DNA from: Solobacterium sp.
Lineage (GTDB): Bacteria; Bacillota_I; Bacilli_A; Erysipelotrichales; Erysipelotrichaceae
NCBI GenBank assembly: GCA_017510405.1
Contig: JAFWNG010000031.1
Span: forward strand, 59,968-123,967
Direction of reading: 5' to 3'
DNA length: 64,000 bases
Shown: positions 52,153 through 59,741 of the stretch, piece by piece
Numbering within the stretch: position 1 is the first letter of the stretch
Layout: every line of letters starts with the position of its first letter
Notes under the pieces: generated by a model
Database searches by the model: none
The model's input: only the letters and a program-made list of their open reading frames with translations
Told to the model about the DNA's origin: nothing
Program-made: the position numbers and the translations under genes

Positions 52153-52833
52153 ATGTCAAAGGATTTGAAAACGCTTGTAGAGAAAGAGCTGGAAAAGGGA
52201 TCTACACCACTTGTGTTCGATAGCGTGATAGTTCCGCCGGAGGGCTTTCGTGAAATTGACAACAGAGAACGACTTCTGAATGTTCTTCAGTATCTTCTCA
52301 GGGTAAAGGAACACAGGAAGCTGATATGGAATGATACTCTCTCTGCCAACAATGTTTACATGGATGTATTCCTTGGAAAGAGAGATTTTCACAGAGCTGC
52401 GCTTATTACCGGAAGAGAAGAAATCTATCAGCATATCAACTGGTACGGAGGAAAACTGAAACCGGATTACAATGGCAAAACCGTAATAGAAACGGATATC
52501 TGTGCTTTTTCCATAGCAGAGGATGAATTGGAAAAATGCAGAAAGACCTACGAGGGAAAAGATGCCTATTCTTTCTATTTTGGAAAATATCAGATTCGCT
52601 CACTCTATGCGAATTGCCTTGAATACAGAAAGAATATGGCACGGGATGAGGATAAATCCCATGCGGCTGATGATGGTACACAGCAGGCGGCTTATGGAAA
52701 ATATACAGAGCTTTTTAGGCTGAACGATGATGTGATACGTGATGTGCTGTTCCAGTGCCTTCTGTTGGATGACTTGAAGATCGAGGACGGTACGATATTT
52801 GCAAATCTTTACACCATTTATCTTTTGAATTAA
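52153..52833 (+). CDS. Conserved-looking element protein of unknown function
   Basis: A 226-residue soluble protein with no motif I recognise. AAGGAGG lies ideally before ATG 52153; a longer in-frame version (52099) would start inside the terminator-like hairpin. Sequence is acidic and helical with several Tyr-rich segments (YSFYFGKYQIRSLYANCLEY). It is the first gene of the transfer operon. The 110 bases after its stop hold another open frame without a start that ends ASLAVNITRG, possibly a decayed or frameshifted tail. Confidence 0.6.
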   Translation: MSKDLKTLVEKELEKGSTPLVFDSVIVPPEGFREIDNRERLLNVLQYLLRVKEHRKLIWNDTLSANNVYMDVFLGKRDFHRAALITGREEIYQHINWYGGKLKPDYNGKTVIETDICAFSIAEDELEKCRKTYEGKDAYSFYFGKYQIRSLYANCLEYRKNMARDEDKSHAADDGTQQAAYGKYTELFRLNDDVIRDVLFQCLLLDDLKIEDGTIFANLYTIYLLN

Positions 52834-52946
52834 AAGTCCTGCGGGACGGAAAGGAACTATATGAGAAAAATATATTTGCGGAGGCTGCTGGTGCCTCCCT
52901 GGCTGTAAACATTACCAGAGGATAAACGAAAGACAGGAGGATGATG

Positions 52947-53423
52947 ATGCAGGAAGAAGTAACACAGAAATCTATTGCCCTTGTGATCAGAACCTCCAAA
53001 CTGACCGCCGATGTGCTGAAGAAAGCTATGATTGCCTACTTAAATCATCTTAAGAATAAGCAGGCTAACTGGCATGGGAAGATTTCCGTAAAGAAGCTCA
53101 TGGGCAAGGATCAGGGTGCGAACACCATGGAAATAACGGAGAACAACATCAAATCCTTTGAGCGTGTTGCGAAGAAGTACAACGTTGATTTTGCCGTGAA
53201 AAAAGACAAGACCGTGGATCCGCCAAAGTATGTTGTTTTCTTCAAGGGCAGGGATGCCGACGTGATTGCGATGGCATTCAAAGAATTTGTGCATGGAAAC
53301 GAAAAGAAGCAGAACCGTGAATCCGTAAGGGATAGGCTGAACCGTTATAAGGAACTCTGGACTCAAACAATGAACAGGGAACGCGCCAGAGAAAAAACCA
53401 AGGATCGGGGACAGAGCCTATGA
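52947..53423 (+). CDS. pcfB: PcfB-family conjugation protein
   Basis: About 158 residues. Matches the PcfB/DUF3801 family: N-terminal helices, KISVKKLMGKDQGANTMEI, FERVAKKYNVDFAVKKD and a VVFFKGRDADVIAMAFKEF segment, then a basic tail. PcfB is an accessory factor of the relaxosome/coupling protein. Three in-frame ATGs follow AGGAGG; 52947 has the best spacing. It overlaps the coupling-protein gene by four bases, consistent with a shared function. Confidence 0.85.
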   Translation: MQEEVTQKSIALVIRTSKLTADVLKKAMIAYLNHLKNKQANWHGKISVKKLMGKDQGANTMEITENNIKSFERVAKKYNVDFAVKKDKTVDPPKYVVFFKGRDADVIAMAFKEFVHGNEKKQNRESVRDRLNRYKELWTQTMNRERAREKTKDRGQSL

Positions 53424-55366
53424 GTAAGGTAGTAGACGGAATCTTAAAGGATTTAAAGAACATACCCGAATCCTTGCGGAAAAAGATGAAAGGCACGGAT
53501 AAGAATAAGCTGATCCGTATGAGCATTCCCTATGTTATCGTAGGATATTTCTGTGATAAGTCAGCATGGATGTTCAGACAGGTCGAGGGAGATTTATTTC
53601 CAAGACTTATGGATACGGCTTCAAGGCTGGGAGAAGCTTTTGCAAATCCTTTGCCGAGTTTCAATCCAATGGATCTGCTTTTTGGAGTAGCGTGTGGAGT
53701 TGGCTTTCGCCTGATCGTGTATTTCAAGGCGAAGAATGCCAAAAAGTTCAGACACGGAGTGGAGTATGGCAGCGCAAGATGGGGAAATGCCAAGGATATC
53801 GAGCCATATATGGATCCGGTATTCGAGAACAATATCATCTTAACAGCATCGGAGAGGCTGATGATGTCGGGCAGACCAAGCTCACCCAAGTATGCCAGGA
53901 ATAAAAATATCCTGGTCATAGGTGGAAGTGGCAGCGGAAAGACCCGCTTTTTCGTGAAGCCGAATTTGATGCAGATGCATAGTTCCTATGTAGTTACCGA
54001 CCCGAAAGGCACGGTTTTGGTTGAGTGCGGGAGGATGCTTAAAAAGGGCATTCCGCTCTTAGATGATAACGGTGCCGTGGTGAAGGATGACAAGGGAAAG
54101 ACTGTCTATCAGCCATACAAAATTAAGGTCCTGAACACAATAAACTTTGCACGCTCCATGCACTATAACCCCTTCGCCTACATCCGTAGTGAGAAGGATA
54201 TCTTAAAACTGGTAAACACGATCATAGTAAACACGAAGGGAGAGGGCCAGCAGTCCGGGGAAGATTTTTGGGTGAAAGCCGAGAAGCTGTTATATACGGC
54301 ATACATTGGCTTTATCTGGTATGAGGCTCCGGAAAAGGAACAGAATTTCTCTATGCTGATTGACATGATCGACGCCAGTGAGGCAAGAGAGGATGATGAA
54401 AGCTTCAAAAACCCTGTGGATCTGCTCTTTGATGAGCTTGAAGCAGAGAAGCCGAATCACTTCGCCGTGCGCCAATATAAAAAATATAAATTGGCCGCCG
54501 GCAAGACAGCGAAAAGTATTTTGATTTCATGCGGTGCAAGGCTTGCTCCGTTTGATATCGCAGAGCTTCGGGAGCTTACCAGTTATGATGAACTGGAGCT
54601 TGATAAGCTGGGTACTGAGAGGACGGCATTGTTTGTAATTATCTCCGACACTGATGATACCTTCAACTTTATCGTCAGTATCATGTACACCCAGTTGTTT
54701 AACCTGCTTTGCGAAATTGCAGACAATGTTTATAACGGGAGACTGCCCATCCATGTGCGATGCCTGTTGGATGAGTTCGCAAATATCGGCCAGATCCCAA
54801 AGTTCGAGAAGCTGATAGCGACCATCAGATCGCGTGAAATATCGGCTTCTATTATTTTACAGTCGAAGTCCCAGCTCAAGGCTATTTATAAGGACAATGC
54901 GGACACCATCGAAGGCAACTGCGACACGACCCTGTTTTTGGGAGGCAAGGAAAAAACGACCTTGAAAGAAATGGCAGAAATCCTTGGTAAAGAAACCATT
55001 GACCTTTATAATACCTCGGACACAAGAGGTACAAGCCAGTCCTATGGTCTGAATTATCAGAAGACCGGGAAAGAACTCATGAGCCAGGATGAGATAGCAG
55101 TCATGGACGGTGGGAAATGTATCATGCAGCTGAGAGGCGTGAGACCTTTTTTCTCAGATAAATACGATATAACGCAGCATAAGCAGTACAAGAAGCTGTC
55201 CGATTATGACAAGAAAAATGAATTTGACATTGAAAAATATGTCAAGAACCTCTGTCATGCGGTGGTTAAGCCGGAGGACAAGATGGATGCGGCATTTGAA
55301 TATGATGCCGAAACAGGAAAAATTGAACAGGTACAAGGCGAGAAGGAGGAGAAATCCCAAACCTGA
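53420..55366 (+). CDS. VirD4/TraG-type type IV coupling protein
   Basis: A 648-residue protein with N-terminal membrane helices (about residues 30-110) and a cytoplasmic ATPase domain: Walker A GGSGSGKTRF (about residues 169-178), then the LDEFANIGQIPKFE Walker B region and the IILQSKSQLKAIY segment typical of TraG/VirD4. It connects the relaxosome to the secretion channel. The tail is rich in charged residues. It is coupled to pcfB by a four-base overlap. Confidence 0.93.
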   Translation: MSKVVDGILKDLKNIPESLRKKMKGTDKNKLIRMSIPYVIVGYFCDKSAWMFRQVEGDLFPRLMDTASRLGEAFANPLPSFNPMDLLFGVACGVGFRLIVYFKAKNAKKFRHGVEYGSARWGNAKDIEPYMDPVFENNIILTASERLMMSGRPSSPKYARNKNILVIGGSGSGKTRFFVKPNLMQMHSSYVVTDPKGTVLVECGRMLKKGIPLLDDNGAVVKDDKGKTVYQPYKIKVLNTINFARSMHYNPFAYIRSEKDILKLVNTIIVNTKGEGQQSGEDFWVKAEKLLYTAYIGFIWYEAPEKEQNFSMLIDMIDASEAREDDESFKNPVDLLFDELEAEKPNHFAVRQYKKYKLAAGKTAKSILISCGARLAPFDIAELRELTSYDELELDKLGTERTALFVIISDTDDTFNFIVSIMYTQLFNLLCEIADNVYNGRLPIHVRCLLDEFANIGQIPKFEKLIATIRSREISASIILQSKSQLKAIYKDNADTIEGNCDTTLFLGGKEKTTLKEMAEILGKETIDLYNTSDTRGTSQSYGLNYQKTGKELMSQDEIAVMDGGKCIMQLRGVRPFFSDKYDITQHKQYKKLSDYDKKNEFDIEKYVKNLCHAVVKPEDKMDAAFEYDAETGKIEQVQGEKEEKSQT

Positions 55367-55458
55367 GCCGGAGCCACACTTACAACTTCATAGGATGAAG
55401 CTAAACGGATCCTTGCGGATAAACCTGATGCGGATTCCACCCATAAAGGAAGCAGACG

Positions 55459-55602
55459 ATGAGCGCCTACCAAGCAAACATCATCATCTGCCTCAAGCGG
55501 GAATGGCATAACCAAACCCTGCGTTCATTTTATCAGATATGTGCGATATCGCATATAAAAAGGATAGATGAAGCAGGGTATTTTTATGCCTTCCAAAAGT
55601 AA
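55459..55602 (+). CDS. Possible 47-residue small protein between virD4 and maff2
   Basis: ATG 55459 has AAAGGA eight bases upstream and opens 47 codons (MSAYQANIIICLKREWHN...YFYAFQK). Composition is protein-like rather than random and it fills the otherwise empty 306-base gap between virD4 and maff2. I do not recognise it. A competing out-of-frame ORF (55206-55511) overlaps it and is probably a shadow of virD4. Confidence 0.35.
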   Translation: MSAYQANIIICLKREWHNQTLRSFYQICAISHIKRIDEAGYFYAFQK

Positions 55603-55630
55603 CTATCAAAAATCAATTAACAAATTTGGA

Positions 55631-55672
55631 AGGAGGAAAAACTGGCTTAAAAAGTCAGTTTTAAACAAAATC
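55631..55672 (+). promoter_or_regulatory. Ribosome-binding site separated from the maff2 start by a hairpin
   Basis: AGGAGG (55631-55636) lies 36 bases before ATG 55673. Between them AAAACTGGCTT and AAGTCAGTTTT (55638-55662) form an 11-pair hairpin with a 3-base loop. Folding it would bring the site to about 11 bases from the ATG. Confidence 0.5.
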
Positions 55673-55888
55673 ATGGCATTTTTTACTAATAGCGTAACAG
55701 CCCTTAAAACCGTCGTAACCGCCATCGGCGCAGGTGTAGCCGTATGGGGAATCATCAACTTACTGGAGGGCTATGGCAACGATAACCCCGGTGCTAAATC
55801 ACAGGGAATCAAGCAGCTGATGGCGGGCGGAGGTATCGTAATCATCGCCCAGACGGTGATCCCTCAGCTTACTTCTCTCTTTTCATAA
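55673..55888 (+). CDS. Maff2-family small membrane protein
   Basis: A 71-residue protein with a hydrophobic N-terminal helix, the segment WGIINLLEGYGNDNPGAKSQG and a second hydrophobic helix (MAGGGIVIIAQTVIPQL), which is the Maff2 family found in Tn1549-type elements at this position. An N-terminally extended version from 55586 would be basic and unlike the family. It resembles the small VirB2/TrbC-like subunits in size and topology; that role is inference. Confidence 0.8.
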   Translation: MAFFTNSVTALKTVVTAIGAGVAVWGIINLLEGYGNDNPGAKSQGIKQLMAGGGIVIIAQTVIPQLTSLFS

Positions 55889-55905
55889 GGAGAAGATCAC
55901 GATAG

Positions 55906-56778
55906 ATGAATACTATCGTTGAAAAGATTACCGAACTCATAAAGGAAATGCTGCAAGGTTGGGTAATGTCTAACCTCGAAGGAATGTTTACCGATGTGAA
56001 TACAAAGGTAGGCACAATCGCCGGAGAGGTTAGCCAGACTCCCAGCGCATGGAACGCAGGTATTTTCAATATGATCAAAAACCTGTCAGATACGGTCATC
56101 ATACCGATAGCCGGGATTATCATAACCTATGTGCTGTGTTATGAGCTGATAACGATGGTAATAGACAAGAACAACATGCATGAATTCGATACGAGCCTTT
56201 TCTTCAGATATCTTTTCAAGGCGTGCATAGCAGTAATGCTTCTAAGCAAGACCTCGGATATCGTTATGGCGATCTTCGATGTGGGAGGTCACATGGTAAG
56301 TGAGGCTGCCAGTGCCATCACAGGCTCCACTTCGCTTGATGTGGGAGCCACGATTCAGTCAATGTTTTCGTCACAGCTGTCAACCATGGAGATAGGCGAG
56401 CTGATAGGTCTTGGCATAGAAACGATGTTCTGCAGCTTTTGTATGAAGATCATGTCCGTTTTGATCACCGTCATATTATACGGGCGCATGATTGAAATCT
56501 ATCTTTATGTTTCGGTAGCGCCGATGCCTTTTGCAACCCTTGTGAACAGGGAGTGGGGAAGCATCGGGTCAAACTATATCAAAGGATGCATAGCACTGGC
56601 TTTCCAGGGATTTTTCATTATGGTTTGCGTGGCAATCTACGCAGTCCTTGTAAATGCTGTGGCAGTGGCTTCAAATCTGCACTCAGCTCTTTGGCAGGTA
56701 ATGGCTTATACCGTTGTCCTGTGCTTCTCCCTGTTTAAGACCGGATCACTTGCAAAGAGCATCCTTCATGCTTCATAA
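55906..56778 (+). CDS. TrbL/VirB6-like conjugation channel membrane protein
   Basis: A 290-residue protein with about six transmembrane segments, an N-terminal amphipathic region and VAPMPFATLVNREWGSIGSNYIKGCIALAFQG, typical of the TrbL/VirB6-like protein in CD1107-type elements. It would form part of the inner-membrane channel. It starts 17 bases after maff2 and is followed 19 bases later by prgI. Confidence 0.82.
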   Translation: MNTIVEKITELIKEMLQGWVMSNLEGMFTDVNTKVGTIAGEVSQTPSAWNAGIFNMIKNLSDTVIIPIAGIIITYVLCYELITMVIDKNNMHEFDTSLFFRYLFKACIAVMLLSKTSDIVMAIFDVGGHMVSEAASAITGSTSLDVGATIQSMFSSQLSTMEIGELIGLGIETMFCSFCMKIMSVLITVILYGRMIEIYLYVSVAPMPFATLVNREWGSIGSNYIKGCIALAFQGFFIMVCVAIYAVLVNAVAVASNLHSALWQVMAYTVVLCFSLFKTGSLAKSILHAS

Positions 56779-56797
56779 AAACGGAGGTGATTAAAAC

Positions 56798-57226
56798 ATG
56801 GCAATCGCAGTTGATGTGGCAAAGGACCCGAAAGCGATCAAGTCGAAATTCATCGGGAATTTCACCAAGCGTCAGGTCATTTGCTTTGGAGCGGCTGCCG
56901 TGGTGGGAGTACCATTTTATCTTCTGACAAGAAAGGTAATCGGGACGGACGTGGCTGCCCTCATGATGGTGGCAGTCATGCTCCCGTTCTTCTTTATAGC
57001 AATGTATGAAAAGGACGGAGTGCCTGCAGAGCAGTATCTGAAGCAGGTCATTGAGATGAAATTCATCCGGCCCGGGATAAGAAGGTACAAGGTGGAAAAC
57101 CTCTACGAGCAGTTAAGAGAAAGAGAATCTATGGAAAAGGAGGTGGAAGCTCTTGAACGCAAGCAAAAAAAGTGGAAAGAAGAGCGTTACGGCAAAGTCG
57201 CAGAAAAGCGTGAAGCAGACAAATAA
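56798..57226 (+). CDS. PrgI-family conjugation protein
   Basis: A 142-residue protein with two membrane helices (about residues 28-70) after TKRQVICFGAAAVVG, and a charged C-terminal tail. This matches PrgI/VirB3-like proteins, which sit next to the VirB4 ATPase in Gram-positive conjugation systems. GGAGGTG precedes the start. Its last 74 bases also encode the start of virB4 in another frame. Confidence 0.88.
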   Translation: MAIAVDVAKDPKAIKSKFIGNFTKRQVICFGAAAVVGVPFYLLTRKVIGTDVAALMMVAVMLPFFFIAMYEKDGVPAEQYLKQVIEMKFIRPGIRRYKVENLYEQLRERESMEKEVEALERKQKKWKEERYGKVAEKREADK

Positions 57227-59741
57227 GCCTGCAAAAGCCGTGCAGAGTAAGAAAAGCGGCAAGTCGCTGTTTGAGAGATTCACGGGACTTACGCTTGCGG
57301 AGTTCTTAAAGCTGAAAAAGCTTAAGAAAACGCTCTCCGGAGATAATGGTCAGTCCGGCAAGCAGATTTCCACACAGCAGACCATTACCTTTGACAAGAT
57401 GTACCAGGATGGCATCTGCAAGGTTAGAAAGAATTATTATACGAAGATGATCGAGTTTTATGATCTGAACTATGTTCTTCTGGATGAGGAAGAAAGGGCG
57501 GATATACTGGGGCTGTATTCACAGCTCATAAATTATTTTGATCCGACCATCAACTTTCAGATCTTCCTCTTTAACAGGCATGTGAATGAGGAGACGCTGG
57601 CGGCACAGTTTGAGATCTCTCCCCAGGGAGATAAGTTCGACGATATCCGTGAAGAGTTTTCGGATATGTTAAAGAGCCTGTCTGCAAAGGGGAATAACGG
57701 AGTCATCAAGAGCAAATATATCATTTTCGGCATCGAAGCAGAGAATATCAAGGAAGCAAGGCAGAGGTTCATAAGCCTTGAGGCAGATATCATAAAGAAC
57801 CTCAAAAACCTTGGTACCAATGCGAAGTGTCTCGACGGAAAGGAACGCTTAAGAGTCCTGTATGAGTTTTTCAATCAGGATAAGATGGAACCTTTCCGTT
57901 TTTCATTTAAGGAAATGGCAGAGTCCGGCAATACGGTTAAGGATTATATCGCACCGCAGGGCTTTGAGTTCCGTTTCCCCGGCAGATACAAGATGGGGCA
58001 TATGTTTGGAGCCACAAAGTATCTGGACATCATATCTCCGAAGCTCAACGACGAGCTGCTTAAAAGGCTTTTGGATATCGACAGCAATATTTCTATATCC
58101 ATCCACATGAGGACCATTGAGCCTACAGAAGCAATCAAGCTCTTAAAAAGAGCACTGTCGGATGTTCAGAAAACAAAGATCGACGAGCAGAAAAAAGCAG
58201 TCAGAGCCGGGTATGACATGGATATTCTTCCTACAGATATCGTTTTGTATGAAAAAAATACCATGGAGCTTTTGGATGATCTGAATACCAGTAACCAGAA
58301 GCTTATCTGGACAACGATCCTGATATCGAGCTTCGGAAGAAACAAGAAGGAACTGGAGAGCGTGTCACAGAGGGTGTCGGGTATCATTCAGCAGGCAAAC
58401 TGTAGGCTTATCGACCTTCAGTACAAGCAGGAGGTGGCCATGAATGCCGCAGCTCCCATAGGCATCAATGAAACGAAGGAAGGCAGGCATCTGATCACAA
58501 AGAACCTGGCAATCCTTGTGCCGTTCAATACACAGGAGCTTTTCCAGTCGGGACAGTCTTTGTATTACGGACTGAATGCCCTAAGTAACAACATGATTAT
58601 GGCAGACCGTAAGAAGCTTCGTACACCGAACGGCGTAATCTTAGGTACGCCCGGTTCCGGTAAATCATTTTCTGCAAAGCGTGAGATCCTTGGAAGCTTC
58701 CTTGTATCAAGGGATGACATTTTGATATGTGATCCCGAGGGCGAGTATTATCCGCTTGTTAAGGCACTTGGTGGCGAGGTAGTGAAGCTGGCAACCAATT
58801 CAAAGGATTATCTTAATCCGATGGATATTCAGCTTTCCCATAAGAACGACAGGGAGGCTCTTAAGCTTAAGAGTGATTTCCTTATCACGCTCTGTGATGC
58901 TATCGCAGGCGGGGAGACAGGTCTTGCAAATGATGAAAAGGGTATCATCGACCGCTGTATCGAGGGTATTTATGATGAGTATTTCAAAGACCCGAGACCA
59001 GAGAATATGCCGATATTGGAGGACTTATATAACGCACTGGTTAAGTATGAGCCGGATAAGGCAGTATCAGAGGAGCTTGCCATTGATGCAAAGCAGAAGG
59101 CGGTGCGTATCGCAAACAGCCTTGTTTTATATGTACATGGTTCTCAGAACTATTTTAATCATCGTACCAATGTTGACAGTCAGAACCGAATTGTCTGCTT
59201 TGATATCAGAGACCTTGGAAAGCAGCTGAAAGAGCTGGGAATGCTTATCGTGCAGGATGCGGTATGGAACAGGGTTTCCCGTAACCGTGAGCGCAGGGTG
59301 GCTACCCGCTATTACTGTGATGAGTTCCACCTTTTGTTAAGAGATAAGCAGACAGCGCAGTATTCAGTGGAGATCTGGAAGCGTTTCAGAAAGTGGGGTG
59401 GTATTCCAACAGGGCTTACGCAGAACGTAGGTGACTTCCTTCGTTCGGAGGAGATCGAGGGTATCCTTGGTAACAGCGATTTTGTATATCTCCTTAACCA
59501 GAACGCAAAGGATCAGGTGATCCTGGCAGACAAGCTGGGACTTTCAGAGAAGCAGCTCCAGTATGTAACAAACTCTGAATCCGGATGCGGACTCATTCTT
59601 TTTAATGATGTGGTCATTCCATTTGCGGACAGGTATCCGACAGATACCAAGACGTATGCGATCATGAACACTCGTCCACAGGAGGAAGAGGAACATACTG
59701 CTGACAAGGGAGATGATGCGGATGGCGAAGAAAAAGAATAA
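57153..59741 (+). CDS. VirB4/TraE-type conjugation ATPase
   Basis: An 862-residue ATPase. Walker A GTPGSGKSF is near residues 498-506, Walker B CDEFHLLL near residue 721, and a C-terminal GLTQNVGDFL segment with the glutamine of motif D follows. It powers assembly and substrate transfer in the type IV secretion apparatus. The start is TTG at 57153, supported by AAAGGAGGT nine bases upstream, inside prgI; the extra N terminus is strongly basic (KKSGKKSVTAKSQKSVK). Overlap with prgI indicates coupled translation. Confidence 0.93.
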   Translation: MNASKKSGKKSVTAKSQKSVKQTNKPAKAVQSKKSGKSLFERFTGLTLAEFLKLKKLKKTLSGDNGQSGKQISTQQTITFDKMYQDGICKVRKNYYTKMIEFYDLNYVLLDEEERADILGLYSQLINYFDPTINFQIFLFNRHVNEETLAAQFEISPQGDKFDDIREEFSDMLKSLSAKGNNGVIKSKYIIFGIEAENIKEARQRFISLEADIIKNLKNLGTNAKCLDGKERLRVLYEFFNQDKMEPFRFSFKEMAESGNTVKDYIAPQGFEFRFPGRYKMGHMFGATKYLDIISPKLNDELLKRLLDIDSNISISIHMRTIEPTEAIKLLKRALSDVQKTKIDEQKKAVRAGYDMDILPTDIVLYEKNTMELLDDLNTSNQKLIWTTILISSFGRNKKELESVSQRVSGIIQQANCRLIDLQYKQEVAMNAAAPIGINETKEGRHLITKNLAILVPFNTQELFQSGQSLYYGLNALSNNMIMADRKKLRTPNGVILGTPGSGKSFSAKREILGSFLVSRDDILICDPEGEYYPLVKALGGEVVKLATNSKDYLNPMDIQLSHKNDREALKLKSDFLITLCDAIAGGETGLANDEKGIIDRCIEGIYDEYFKDPRPENMPILEDLYNALVKYEPDKAVSEELAIDAKQKAVRIANSLVLYVHGSQNYFNHRTNVDSQNRIVCFDIRDLGKQLKELGMLIVQDAVWNRVSRNRERRVATRYYCDEFHLLLRDKQTAQYSVEIWKRFRKWGGIPTGLTQNVGDFLRSEEIEGILGNSDFVYLLNQNAKDQVILADKLGLSEKQLQYVTNSESGCGLILFNDVVIPFADRYPTDTKTYAIMNTRPQEEEEHTADKGDDADGEEKE

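Noticed and set aside
52834..52946. 15-codon ORF (ATG at about 52861) or frameshifted tail after the 52153 gene
   Set aside because: Too short, no good ribosome-binding site, and the neighbouring open frame has no start; left as a remark on the upstream gene.
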